From: Lentzea aerocolonigenes
Lineage (GTDB): Bacteria; Actinomycetota; Actinomycetes; Mycobacteriales; Pseudonocardiaceae
Assembly (NCBI RefSeq): GCF_000955955.1
Contig: NZ_JYJG01000316.1
Span: 1-30,209 of the forward strand
Reading direction: 5' to 3'
Length of the DNA: 30,209 bases
Made by a program: the position numbers and the translations under genes. Positions 1 to 7,974 of the stretch are shown piece by piece. Each line of letters opens with the position of its first letter. Within the stretch, counting starts at the first letter, position 1. Under the pieces are notes generated by a model that did not search any database, had not been told where the DNA came from, and saw only the letters and a program-made list of their open reading frames with translations.

Positions 1-32
1 TACGGTGTGGGAGAGTAGGTCGCCGCCGGACA
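1..32 (+). rRNA. rrf: 5S ribosomal RNA, 3' end only
   Basis: The first ~32 bases match the 3' end of actinobacterial 5S rRNA as I know it, including the GTGGGAGAGTAGG segment followed by CGCCGCCGGAC. The rest of the gene lies left of the window, so this is the end of an rRNA operon. An intrinsic terminator follows within 10 bases, which fits. The exact 3' end is approximate. Confidence 0.85.
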
Positions 33-39
33 ATCTTTC

Positions 40-89
40 AGAAGACCCCTGAGGGTCGAGCACTTCGGTGCTCCCCTCAGGGGTCTTCT
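40..89 (+). terminator. rRNA operon terminator with UUCG tetraloop
   Basis: A perfect 16-bp stem (40-55 with 74-89) is followed, after a two-base bulge, by a 6-bp inner stem (58-63 with 68-73) closed by a C(UUCG)G tetraloop at 64-67. The outer stem begins with AGAAGACC and ends with GGTCTTCT. It lies directly behind the 5S rRNA and is the expected end of the rRNA transcript. Confidence 0.9.
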
Positions 90-138
90 GCATGTCCGGA
101 CCAGGAATTTCGCTTGCCCGGCCTGATGTCATGGACCC

Positions 139-963
139 ATGGACGCGGTCGTGCACTCAGATCTGGCGTCGTTCGACGCCGTCACCCACGATCGGCTGGC
201 GGCTGATCCGGTACGCAACACCATCGCCCTCACCTCGCTCGACCGCGTCCGCCGGCTACCGGCCGGCCATCCGCCGACGCTGATCACCTTCCACCGCAAC
301 GGGGAGGTGATCGGCTCCCTGATCCGCACCCCGCCCTGGCCGTTCCAGGCAGCCGACCTCCCTCTCGACGCGGTCGATCTGGCCGTGCGGACGATCAACG
401 AGGTCGATCCGGACGCGCCAGGCGTCACCGGACCGCGGGAACGGTCCATGGCGTTCGCCACAGCCACCGGCAAGAACTTCACCGAGTCCCTCACCACCAG
501 GCTCTACCGGCTGGGCACCCTGATCCCGCCCGAGGTGGAAGGTTCCGGACGCCTGACCACCGAGGCCGACGTCGAACTCCTCGGCGCCTGGCGGCAGGCG
601 TTCACCAGGGAAGCCGTGCCGGAAGCACCTGAGGAAGACCCGACTGAGGTCGTTCGTGGTTCGCTGCGCCTGGGCAACGGCCACGCGCTCTGGGAAATCG
701 ACGGCACTCCCGTCGCCTGGGCCGCGGCGAGCCTCCCGCACGCCGGCATGACCCGAGTGGGCCCGGTCTACACCCCGCCCGAACACCGCAAACACGGCTA
801 CGGCGCCGCGGTCTCCGCGATGGTCAGTCAATGGGCCCTCGACCAGGGCGCAGCCGACGTCCTGCTCTTCGCCGACCTGACCAACCCGATCTCGAACTCG
901 ATCTACCAACGCATCGGCTACCAACCACTCGACGACTGGGCGGAGTTCTGGTGGAAGCACTGA
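139..963 (+). CDS. GNAT family N-acetyltransferase (first of a tandem pair)
   Basis: A 274-residue protein whose C-terminal half (about 135-270) is a GNAT acetyltransferase domain. The acetyl-CoA pyrophosphate-binding loop is visible as EHRKHGYGAA (residues 215-224), preceded by the strand VGPVYTPP and followed by the usual N-S-x-Y-x-x-x-G-Y end (about 253-261). The N-terminal ~130 residues are a conserved partner region seen again in the next gene. Known function of the fold is acyl transfer from acetyl-CoA to an amine; the substrate cannot be told from sequence. The ATG at 139 has no clear Shine-Dalgarno; candidate -10 hexamers upstream are poor. Its stop overlaps the start of the next gene by 13 bases, so the two are probably translationally coupled. 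Confidence 0.9.
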   Translation: MDAVVHSDLASFDAVTHDRLAADPVRNTIALTSLDRVRRLPAGHPPTLITFHRNGEVIGSLIRTPPWPFQAADLPLDAVDLAVRTINEVDPDAPGVTGPRERSMAFATATGKNFTESLTTRLYRLGTLIPPEVEGSGRLTTEADVELLGAWRQAFTREAVPEAPEEDPTEVVRGSLRLGNGHALWEIDGTPVAWAAASLPHAGMTRVGPVYTPPEHRKHGYGAAVSAMVSQWALDQGAADVLLFADLTNPISNSIYQRIGYQPLDDWAEFWWKH

Positions 964-1757
964 CCTACGACAACCTCGAGGACTTCCTCGCGGTGGCCGG
1001 CGACCTGCTCAACGCCGACCCCGTGAACCACAGCGTGCATCTGACCACTGTGGACTCAGCATTGCGCGGGCTCCGACCACCCGCAGCGTTGATCTCGTTG
1101 CACGACAACGGAATCCTCGTCGGCGCGGCCACCCGCATGCAGGACCGCCCACTCCACGTCGCCGCGATGCCACCCGCCGCGGCACCGCTCGTGTCGGACG
1201 TCCTGCGCGGACAACCGATCGACGCCGTCACCGGACCGGTGGACCGCGTGGAGGCGTTCCGAACCCGGTGGCGCGACGGCGGGCACGAGACCTACCGGCT
1301 TCGGCTCTACCACCTGGAGGACCTCGTCGTTCCCGAAGTGCCGGGCGAGTCCCGCCTCGCGACCGCCGAGGACGACGACCTGATCACCGAGTGGTGGGTG
1401 CGGTTCATCGCGGAGCTCGACGGGCTCGAACGGGCCGAGGCCGAGAAGGTCATGCGTGGCAGCCGCCAGATGCCGGCCGGGCACGTCATCTGGCTCGTCG
1501 ACGGCGAGCCGGTCTCGTGGGCGGGCAGCACCGAACCGATCGCCGGGGTGTCACGGGTCGGTCCGGTCTACACCCCGCCCGAACACCGCCGGCGCGGTTA
1601 CGGAGCCGCGGCCACGGCGGCGGTCAGCCAGTGGGCGTACGGCCAGGGGGTGGATCACGTCGTGCTCACCGCGGATCTCGCCGATCCCACCGCCAACTCC
1701 GTCTACCAGGGCATCGGGTTCCGGCACGTCTCGGACTGGTCCGAGTACAAGTGGTGA
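951..1757 (+). CDS. GNAT family N-acetyltransferase (second of a tandem pair)
   Basis: A 268-residue paralogue of the preceding gene with the same layout: an N-terminal conserved region, then a GNAT domain with EHRRRGYGAA (211-220) as the acetyl-CoA loop and A-N-S-V-Y-Q-G-I-G-F near 248-257. The frame is open further upstream, but the GTG at 951 is chosen because a GGAG Shine-Dalgarno (942-945) sits 5 bases before it and the protein then aligns with its neighbour from residue 1. A 27-bp stretch around the acetyl-CoA loop is identical in the two genes (763-789 and 1563-1589), which points to a local duplication. Substrate unknown. Confidence 0.9.
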   Translation: MEALTYDNLEDFLAVAGDLLNADPVNHSVHLTTVDSALRGLRPPAALISLHDNGILVGAATRMQDRPLHVAAMPPAAAPLVSDVLRGQPIDAVTGPVDRVEAFRTRWRDGGHETYRLRLYHLEDLVVPEVPGESRLATAEDDDLITEWWVRFIAELDGLERAEAEKVMRGSRQMPAGHVIWLVDGEPVSWAGSTEPIAGVSRVGPVYTPPEHRRRGYGAAATAAVSQWAYGQGVDHVVLTADLADPTANSVYQGIGFRHVSDWSEYKW

Positions 1758-1787
1758 GGTGGCCTGCCTGGGCGGCTGCAACCTGAG

Positions 1788-1828
1788 CTCCCGTCGCGCT
1801 TCCGTCTCTCACGGCGGTCGCGCGGGAG
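1788..1828. terminator. Possible terminator between convergent genes
   Basis: An imperfect inverted repeat (CTCCCG-T-CGCG at 1788-1798 against CGCGCGGGAG at 1819-1828) encloses a smaller CCGT/ACGG hairpin. It lies between the convergent acetyltransferase and Lrp genes. There is no T-tract, so this is a weak call. Confidence 0.3.
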
Positions 1829-1885
1829 GCGGGTGGCTTCGACCGGCGGGCTTCTGTGGCTTCAACCCATGCGCGGATCCGGACA

Positions 1886-2347
1886 TCAATCACTCGTGTG
1901 AGTGAGCAGTTCGGGTGTCAGCGGGCGGTTGCGGACGTGTGAGGAGAAGACGAGCGAGGTGGTGGTGTCGCCGTAGCGCTGCATCACCTCGACGAGTTCC
2001 TCCAGTTCGACCATCGACCGGCAGACGACGCGCAGCAGCCAGCAGTCATCTCCAGTCACGTGGTCGGCGTCCAGGATCTGCGGCAGCACCAGCACCTGCG
2101 ACCGGAACCGCGGCGTGTCCAGCGATCGGACCCGGACGCGCACGATCGACTCGATCGGCAGGCCGATCCGCGCCGGCGAGACCACCGCGACGAAGCCCGT
2201 GATGACGCCGAGCGACTCGAGGCGGCGCACGCGTTCGGTGACGGCGGGCGCGGACAGCGACACCTCGCGGCCCAGGGCGGTGAACGACATGCGGCCGTCG
2301 GCCTGCAGCAAGGTCAGGATCTTCCAGTCCACCGCGTCGAGCTCCAC
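1886..2347 (-). CDS. Lrp/AsnC family transcriptional regulator
   Basis: A 153-residue protein starting at GTG 2347. Residues 1-50 form the winged helix-turn-helix of Lrp/AsnC proteins (start VELDAVDWKIL, then L-S-A-P-A-V-T-E-R-V-R-R-L-E in the recognition helix at about 31-44). Residues 60-140 are the RAM effector-binding/oligomerisation domain with the characteristic G-D-D-C-W-L-L at 99-105. Such proteins bind amino acids or related small molecules and regulate nearby genes. The frame stays open to 2416, but the GTG is preferred because a TATGAT hexamer lies 6 bases upstream (leaderless transcript) and Lrp proteins usually begin at this point. It is divergent from the rhodanese gene, a likely target. 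Confidence 0.9.
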   Translation of the reverse strand: MELDAVDWKILTLLQADGRMSFTALGREVSLSAPAVTERVRRLESLGVITGFVAVVSPARIGLPIESIVRVRVRSLDTPRFRSQVLVLPQILDADHVTGDDCWLLRVVCRSMVELEELVEVMQRYGDTTTSLVFSSHVRNRPLTPELLTHTSD

Positions 2348-2427
2348 CTGGAAATCATAGGTAGGAAGCCGCGAACACCTGGACTTCCGCATGCCCAAAC
2401 GCAAGCGGAGCGCCAAAGATCAAGAGC
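2348..2427. promoter_or_regulatory. Divergent promoter region, lrp-like / rhodanese
   Basis: An 80-bp intergenic space. On the minus strand TATGAT (2359-2354) is 6 bases from the lrp-like GTG at 2347. On the plus strand a weaker AAAGAT (2415-2420) is 7 bases from the rhodanese ATG at 2428. Both suggest leaderless mRNAs. An inverted repeat TCCGC/GCGGA lies between them and could be part of an operator, but that is speculative. Confidence 0.5.
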
Positions 2428-2862
2428 ATGACCAACGCACTGAGGTTCCCCGCCGCCGACCCGGACACCGCGGCGCAGTTCTTCGCCGCCGAGCTCGCGT
2501 TCGAAGCCGACCCCGACGACGTCCACCGCGACCTGCAGGAAGGCAACACGAGCGGGTACGTCCTCGTCGAGACCAGGAACGCGGAGGCGTTCGAGCAGGC
2601 TCGCATCCCCGGCGCGATCAACCTGCCCTACCGCGCCCTGCCCGACCAGCCCGAGCTTCTCGAGAACCTCGACCCGGACCTCGTCTACATCTGTTACTGC
2701 GAGAGCTTCCAGTGCAACGCCGCGACCAAGGGTGCGCTCGCACTCGCGCAACGCGGATTCCGGGTGAAGAGGCTGGCCGGAGGCATCACGGCGTGGCGCG
2801 AGGCGGGCTATCCCGTCGAGGCCGGCGAGGCAGGTGTTTCTAAGGTCGCGTGTCATTGCTGA
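2428..2862 (+). CDS. Rhodanese-like domain protein
   Basis: A 144-residue single-domain rhodanese. Visible family features are V-L-V-E-T-R (45-50), the A-R-I-P-G-A-I-N-L-P segment (58-67), and the active-site region V-Y-I-C-Y-C-E-S-F-Q-C-N (86-97), where Cys91 is at the expected position of the persulfide-forming cysteine. The usual G-G-I-T-A-W-R-E-A-G-Y-P motif follows (118-129). The C-terminus carries a Cys-His-Cys tail (142-144). Rhodaneses carry sulfane sulfur; this one's partner is unknown. The active loop CESFQCN differs from the classical C-x4-R-[ST] form. It is divergently transcribed from an Lrp-type regulator. Confidence 0.88.
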   Translation: MTNALRFPAADPDTAAQFFAAELAFEADPDDVHRDLQEGNTSGYVLVETRNAEAFEQARIPGAINLPYRALPDQPELLENLDPDLVYICYCESFQCNAATKGALALAQRGFRVKRLAGGITAWREAGYPVEAGEAGVSKVACHC

Positions 2863-2874
2863 GTCAAGCCGACA

Positions 2875-2880
2875 TAGGCT
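2875..2880 (+). promoter_or_regulatory. -10 element of a leaderless promoter
   Basis: TAGGCT lies 7 bases before the GTG at 2888. It falls just after the rhodanese stop and supports the chosen start of the glutamine amidotransferase. Confidence 0.5.
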
Positions 2881-2887
2881 CACGTAC

Positions 2888-3643
2888 GTGACCGCACCGC
2901 GTTTGCTCGTCCTGCAGCCCTCGCAGCAAGACCCGCTGGCGAAGCTGGGCGACTGGCTGGAAGCCGACGGCATCGAGCTCCACCTCGTGTCGCTGCAGGA
3001 CGAGCCCGCGCCGGAGAGCCTCGACGGCTACCAGGGCGTGATCTGCCTCGGCGGCGAGATGGGCGCGCTCGACGACCTCCAGCACCCCTGGCTGGCGAAC
3101 GTCAGGAAGCTGCTGAGCAGCGCTGTCTCCAAACGACTGCCGACGCTCGCGATCTGCCTCGGCGCGCAGCTGCTCGCGGCCGCGACCGGCGGGCAGGTCC
3201 GGAAAGGACCGCAGGGACCGGAGGTCGGGGTGCTGCTGGTGGCGAAGCGGGACGCGGCCGGCACCGACCCGCTGTTCGCAGATCTGCCGTTCACGCCGGA
3301 CGTGCTGCAGTTCCACAGCGACGAGGTGCACCTGCTGCCGCCCGGCGCGGAACACCTGGCGGCGTCGCCGAAATACCCGAATCAGGCGTTTCGGGTCGGT
3401 GCGTGTGCTTACGGGCTGCAGTTCCACATCGAGACGACGCCGGAAATCGTCTTGAACTGGGCGGCCAAGGATCCTGATTCGGCGGCCTGCGCGAGGCCGA
3501 CCCACTTCGACCTGGAGTTCCTCGAAGAGGCGCACCGCGACTTCGAAGAGGTGTGGCAGCCGTTCGTGGCGAGATTCGCGAAGCTGGTGCGGGGAGAACT
3601 GTCGCCCGCGGGGTGTTTGGGCACACAACTTCCGTTGGTGTGA
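2888..3643 (+). CDS. Class I glutamine amidotransferase
   Basis: A 251-residue stand-alone GATase1 protein. The triad is visible: nucleophile Cys90 in A-I-C-L-G-A-Q, and His180 with Glu182 in L-Q-F-H-I-E. An oxyanion-type G-G-E-M-G segment is at 55-59. Such free-standing proteins hydrolyse glutamine or act on related gamma-glutamyl substrates; no synthetase partner is next door, so the acceptor is unknown. An open frame extends to 2834 inside the rhodanese gene, but GTG 2888 is chosen because of the TAGGCT hexamer 7 bases upstream and because it aligns with the family's N-terminus. Confidence 0.87.
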   Translation: MTAPRLLVLQPSQQDPLAKLGDWLEADGIELHLVSLQDEPAPESLDGYQGVICLGGEMGALDDLQHPWLANVRKLLSSAVSKRLPTLAICLGAQLLAAATGGQVRKGPQGPEVGVLLVAKRDAAGTDPLFADLPFTPDVLQFHSDEVHLLPPGAEHLAASPKYPNQAFRVGACAYGLQFHIETTPEIVLNWAAKDPDSAACARPTHFDLEFLEEAHRDFEEVWQPFVARFAKLVRGELSPAGCLGTQLPLV

Positions 3644-3728
3644 CGTTACTTTCGTGGGTTATAAGGCATCCTGAGTACCCGGTACCGTCAACATCGAGCA
3701 CCTTGTTCGATCCAGCCGGAGGATCAGT

Positions 3729-4862
3729 GTGGATCCCGCTCTTGTAGTGATCATCGTCGTTGTCACTGCTCTCATCTTCGACTTCACCAACGGGTTCCAC
3801 GACACGGCCAACGCCATGGCCACCTCCATCGCCACGGGTGCGCTGAAGCCCCGCACGGCGGTCGCGTTGTCGGCGGTCCTCAACCTCGTCGGCGCGTTCC
3901 TCTCCGTCGAGGTGGCCAAGACCATCTCCGGCGGCATCGTCGACGACGCCCAGATCACGCCCGCGGTCATCTTCGGCGGGTTGGTCGGCGCGATCATGTG
4001 GAACCTCGTCACCTGGTACGTGGGTCTGCCGTCGAGCTCGTCGCACGCCCTGTTCGGCGGCCTGATCGGCGCGGCGTGGGTCGCGTCCGGAGTGGACTCC
4101 ATCCACTTCGCCAAGGTCGTGGACAAGGTGCTGGTTCCCGCGGTGGTCGCACCGCTGGTCGCGGGCGTGGTCGCGGCACTCGCCACGATCGTCGTCTACC
4201 GGCTCAAGAAGTCCACTGATCCGCGGGTCTCGCACACCGGGTTCAAGATCGGGCAGGTCGCCTCGGCGTCGCTGGTCTCGCTCGCGCACGGCACCAACGA
4301 CGCGCAGAAGACCATGGGCATCATCACGCTGGCGCTGATCACGTCCGGCTCGCTCGCCCCCGGCTCCGCACCGCCGTTCTGGGTGATCATCAGCGCCGGT
4401 CTCGCGATCGCGCTCGGCACCTACCTCGGCGGCTGGCGCATCACCCACACGCTCGGCCGCGGCCTGACGACCATCGAGCCCGCGCAGGGTTTCGCCGCGC
4501 AGACCTCGACGGCCACCGCGATCCTCGCGTCGTCGCACCTCGGCTTCGCGCTGTCGACCACGCACGTCGCGTCGGGCGGCATCATGGGCTCCGGCCTCGG
4601 CCGCGACCGGCGCGGGGTCAACTGGGGAACCATGGGCAAGATGGCCGCGGGGTGGCTGTTCACGCTGCCCGCCGCCGGCATCGTCGGCGCGATCGCGGGC
4701 AAGTGGGCGTCCAGCGGCACCACCGGCGTCATCGGGGTCGCCGTGATCGGCGGCGCGGTGGCGATCGGCATCTGGATCCTGTCGCGACGTGAGCCGATCA
4801 AGCCGGAGCACATCGTCGACGAGGTCGCTGCTCAGGCCGAACTGCACAAGGTGGCGGCATGA
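3729..4862 (+). CDS. pit: PiT family inorganic phosphate transporter
   Basis: A 377-residue integral membrane protein with the inverted duplicated PiT fold. The first signature is N-G-F-H-D-T-A-N-A-M-A (21-31) with L-P-S-S-S-S-H-A-L (100-108). The second is H-G-T-N-D-A-Q-K-T-M-G (187-197) with L-S-T-T-H-V (275-280). About ten hydrophobic segments are seen. The family imports metal-phosphate complexes with protons or sodium. GTG 3729 has a strong GGAGG (3718-3722) 6 bases upstream. A small membrane-protein gene overlaps its stop (ATGA). The 85-bp region before it contains possible promoter hexamers (TTATAA 3659-3664, TACCGT 3683-3688), but I see no clear Pho box. Confidence 0.95.
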   Translation: MDPALVVIIVVVTALIFDFTNGFHDTANAMATSIATGALKPRTAVALSAVLNLVGAFLSVEVAKTISGGIVDDAQITPAVIFGGLVGAIMWNLVTWYVGLPSSSSHALFGGLIGAAWVASGVDSIHFAKVVDKVLVPAVVAPLVAGVVAALATIVVYRLKKSTDPRVSHTGFKIGQVASASLVSLAHGTNDAQKTMGIITLALITSGSLAPGSAPPFWVIISAGLAIALGTYLGGWRITHTLGRGLTTIEPAQGFAAQTSTATAILASSHLGFALSTTHVASGGIMGSGLGRDRRGVNWGTMGKMAAGWLFTLPAAGIVGAIAGKWASSGTTGVIGVAVIGGAVAIGIWILSRREPIKPEHIVDEVAAQAELHKVAA

Positions 4863-5044
4863 CGATCAAGTGGGACGCGCTCCTGCAGGTCTTCGGCGCC
4901 ACCTTGCTGGTGACGTTGCTGGTGGTCACGCTCTTCGTGCTCGGTATCCGGGCGCTGTCGAGCGACAAGAAGGGTCCGGCCGTGGCGAGCTTCGCGGGTT
5001 GCGTCGCGGTCGTTCTCTACGGGCTCTCACTGATCATCCTCTGA
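4859..5044 (+). CDS. Small membrane protein linked to the phosphate transporter
   Basis: 61 residues with two predicted membrane helices (about 9-31 and 41-61) joined by a short basic/polar loop (SSDKKGP). The ATG overlaps the pit stop codon by four bases and is preceded by AAGGTGG (4848-4854), so co-translation with pit is likely. A small membrane protein next to pitA is, to my knowledge, also found in mycobacteria. A role as accessory subunit is an inference from position; no catalytic features are visible. Confidence 0.8.
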   Translation: MTIKWDALLQVFGATLLVTLLVVTLFVLGIRALSSDKKGPAVASFAGCVAVVLYGLSLIIL

Positions 5045-5058
5045 CGATGTGAGAGCAC

Positions 5059-5064
5059 TAGGGT
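5059..5064 (+). promoter_or_regulatory. Candidate -10 for glnE
   Basis: TAGGGT is 9 bases before the glnE ATG at 5074. Transcription would start within two or three bases of the start codon. No Shine-Dalgarno is seen. Confidence 0.4.
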
Positions 5065-5073
5065 TGGCTCCTG

Positions 5074-7974
5074 ATGAGCGAACTCGGCCGTGCCGCGTCA
5101 CCAGCAAGATTCGGACTCACCGAGCCGCGCAGCGAGGAAGTGCTGCGCGGCCTCGGCCTGTGGGCTGACCGCCGCCCAGCGGAAGGTTCGGAGCCGGTAC
5201 TGGCCGCGTTGTCCCGCTGCCCCGATCCCGACCTGGCGTTGCGCGGCTTGGAGCGCCTCCAACCCGTGGCCGACTGGGACGCACTGTCGACCGCACTGCA
5301 CGAGGACGAGGTCGTGCGCGGGCGGCTGCTCGCCGTGCTCGGCTCGTCGACGGCGCTGTCGGACTTCCTGGTGGTCAACCCCGAGCGGTGGCGGTCGCTG
5401 ACCGACGAGGTCGACGTGTCGCTCGAGCTTGCCGACGGCGACGTGCTGCGCACCGAGTACCGGGCGAAGCTGCTGCTCGTGGCTGCCAACGACCTGGCGC
5501 ACGTCGTCGAGCCGTCGTTGCCGTTCGTGCCGTACGACATCGTGGCCGCGCAGCTCTCGGATCTCGCCGTGTCGGCGTTGCGGGCGTCGTTGAAGATCGC
5601 TGCCGAGCGCGTGAACGGCGCGGACCGGTGCCAGCTCGCGGTGATCGCGATGGGCAAGTGCGGCGCGAACGAGCTGAACTACGTGAGCGACGTCGACGTG
5701 GTGTTCGTCGGCGAGGGCGACCTCGGTGCGGCCACGCGGCTGGCCAGCACGATGATGCAGATCGCGGGCCAGTCGTGCTTCGAGGTCGACGCGGCGCTGC
5801 GGCCGGAGGGCAAGGCCGGCGCGCTGGTCCGGACGCTCGACGGGCATGCCTCGTACTACAAGAAGTGGGCGCGGACCTGGGAGTTCCAGGCGCTGCTGAA
5901 GGCCAGGCCGGTCGCGGGCGATGCCGAGCTGGGGCAGGCGTACCTCGACGTCGTGCGGCCTTATGTGTGGACGGCCGCCGAGCGCGAGAACTTCGTCGAG
6001 GACGTGCAGGCGATGCGCCGCCGCGTCGAGGACCACGTGCCCAGTGGCCTTGCCGACCGCGAGCTGAAGCTCGGCCGCGGCGGGCTGCGCGACGTGGAGT
6101 TCGCGGTGCAGTTGCTGCAGCTCGTGCACGGCCGTTCTGACGAGAGCCTGCGGATTCAGGCGACGACGGCCGCGTTGGCCGCGCTGGGCACGGGCGGGTA
6201 CGTCGGGCGCAACGACGCGGCGGACTTCGGGCGTTCGTACCGGTTCCTGCGCACGTTGGAGCACCGGCTGCAGCTGCAGCGTTTACTGCGCACGCACCTC
6301 TTCCCGGCCGACGACGACGCGGCGGCGTTGCGCTGGCTGGCGCGCTCGGTGGGGCTGCACGCCGATGGCCGGCGTTCCGAGGGGCAGGTGCTGCTGGCGG
6401 AGTTCCGCAAGCACGCCAACCAGGTCAGGCGGCTGCACGAGAAGCTGTTCTACCGGCCGCTGCTGCAGTCCGTGGCGGGCGTACCGACCGAGGCGTTGCG
6501 GCTCACGACCAAGGAGGCCGTGGCCCGGCTCGCCGCTCTCGGCTACACCTCGCCCGACGGGGCGTTGCGGCACATCCAAGCGTTGACACACGGGATGTCG
6601 CGTCGTGCTCGGATCCAGGGCGCTCTGCTGCCGGTGCTGCTCGACCTGTTCGCTCTGACGCCCGACCCGGACGGCGGGCTGCTGGCGTACCGGAAGGTGT
6701 CCGAGGCACTCGCTGAAACCCCCTGGTACCTGCGGCTTCTGCGGGACGAGGGCGCGGTCGTCGAGCGGCTCGCGGTGTTGCTGGGCACTTCGCGGTTCGT
6801 GCCGGATCTGCTGGTCAGGGCGCCGGAGGTGTTGCGGCTGCTCGCGGACACCGAGGCGTTGATCGGGCGTGATCCGCACTCGATCGGGAACCCGTTGCGC
6901 AGCGCGGTTTCCCGGTACGACGACCTGCCGCGCGCTGTTGCGGCCGCGCGATCGTTGCGGCGGCACGAGATGTTGCGTGTCGCGGCCGCGGACCTGTTGG
7001 GTTTCATGCCCATCGAGACCGTGTGCGTGTCGCTGTCCGAGGTGTGGGGCGCGGTGCTGCAGAGCGCTTTGGACGCTGCGGTGCGTGCTGCTGGTGAGCC
7101 CGTCGCCTCGTTGGCCGTCATCGGCATGGGACGTCTTGGCGGGCACGAGCTCGGGTACGGCTCGGACGCGGACGTGATGTTCGTGTGCAGGCCTTTCGAG
7201 GGCGTTTCCGACGCCGACGCGGTGAAGTGGGCGAGCGGTGTCGTGGAGAAGATCCGCCGTCTTCTGGGCGCGCCCTCGCAGGACCCGCCGCTGCAGGTCG
7301 ACACGGATCTTCGGCCGGAGGGCAGGCAGGGGCCGCTGGTGCGGACGCTGGACTCCTACCGCGCGTACTACCGGCAGTGGGCGGAGATCTGGGAGAAGCA
7401 GGCGCTGCTGCGGGCCCGGTTCATCGCTGGGGACGCTGCTCTGGGCTCCGACTTCGAGGCGTTGATCGAGCCGTTGCGGTATCCGGCTGACGGGCTGGAC
7501 GCGGCTTCCGTGCGGGAGATTCGGCGGATCAAGGCTCGGGTCGAGACGGAACGGCTGCCGCGAGGTGCCGATCCGAGCACGCACACGAAGCTCGGCCGCG
7601 GTGGGCTGGCGGACGTCGAGTGGACCGTGCAGTTGTTGCAGCTGCAGCATTCCGGTGCTGTTCCCGGGCTGCGCACACCGTCCACAATGGCCGCGATGGA
7701 GGCGGCCGTCTCAGCTGGTCTGCTGGCTGCTGACGACGCGGCCGCGCTGACCGCCGCGTGGAACCTCGCGACGCACGCGCGCAACGCCGTGATGTTGGTG
7801 CGCGGCAAGGCTTCCGACCAGCTGCCGACGTCCGGGCGCGATCTGGTGGCGGTCGCTTCCGTGATGGGGTATCAGCCCGGTGGCGATCCGGGAGAGTTCC
7901 TGGAGGAATATCGCCGCACAGCCCGCCGTGCACGTGCGGTAGCGGAGCGAGTCTTCTACGGTGAGGAACTGTGA
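5074..7974 (+). CDS. glnE: Bifunctional glutamine synthetase adenylyltransferase/deadenylase
   Basis: A 966-residue protein with the duplicated nucleotidyltransferase layout of GlnE. The N-terminal copy has M-G-K-C-G-A-N-E-L-N-Y-V-S-D-V-D (193-208), and the C-terminal copy has G-M-G-R-L-G-G-H-E-L-G-Y-G-S-D-A-D (684-700). Each ends in the metal-binding D-x-D pair and each is followed by a D-x-x-L-R-P-E-G motif. By family knowledge the N-terminal half removes AMP from, and the C-terminal half adds AMP to, the regulatory tyrosine of GlnA, here Tyr402 of the protein encoded about 4 kb downstream. Length is normal. The stop overlaps the next start (GTGA). Confidence 0.96.
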   Translation: MSELGRAASPARFGLTEPRSEEVLRGLGLWADRRPAEGSEPVLAALSRCPDPDLALRGLERLQPVADWDALSTALHEDEVVRGRLLAVLGSSTALSDFLVVNPERWRSLTDEVDVSLELADGDVLRTEYRAKLLLVAANDLAHVVEPSLPFVPYDIVAAQLSDLAVSALRASLKIAAERVNGADRCQLAVIAMGKCGANELNYVSDVDVVFVGEGDLGAATRLASTMMQIAGQSCFEVDAALRPEGKAGALVRTLDGHASYYKKWARTWEFQALLKARPVAGDAELGQAYLDVVRPYVWTAAERENFVEDVQAMRRRVEDHVPSGLADRELKLGRGGLRDVEFAVQLLQLVHGRSDESLRIQATTAALAALGTGGYVGRNDAADFGRSYRFLRTLEHRLQLQRLLRTHLFPADDDAAALRWLARSVGLHADGRRSEGQVLLAEFRKHANQVRRLHEKLFYRPLLQSVAGVPTEALRLTTKEAVARLAALGYTSPDGALRHIQALTHGMSRRARIQGALLPVLLDLFALTPDPDGGLLAYRKVSEALAETPWYLRLLRDEGAVVERLAVLLGTSRFVPDLLVRAPEVLRLLADTEALIGRDPHSIGNPLRSAVSRYDDLPRAVAAARSLRRHEMLRVAAADLLGFMPIETVCVSLSEVWGAVLQSALDAAVRAAGEPVASLAVIGMGRLGGHELGYGSDADVMFVCRPFEGVSDADAVKWASGVVEKIRRLLGAPSQDPPLQVDTDLRPEGRQGPLVRTLDSYRAYYRQWAEIWEKQALLRARFIAGDAALGSDFEALIEPLRYPADGLDAASVREIRRIKARVETERLPRGADPSTHTKLGRGGLADVEWTVQLLQLQHSGAVPGLRTPSTMAAMEAAVSAGLLAADDAAALTAAWNLATHARNAVMLVRGKASDQLPTSGRDLVAVASVMGYQPGGDPGEFLEEYRRTARRARAVAERVFYGEEL

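Noticed and set aside
1890..1905. Short hairpin TCACTC/GAGTGA as terminator of the Lrp gene
   Set aside because: It lies inside the end of the Lrp coding sequence, has a 6-bp stem and no T-tract.
3291..4847. Minus-strand open frame opposite pit (over 500 codons)
   Set aside because: Shadow of the transporter gene; composition is dominated by Arg, Gly, Asp and His with no domain.
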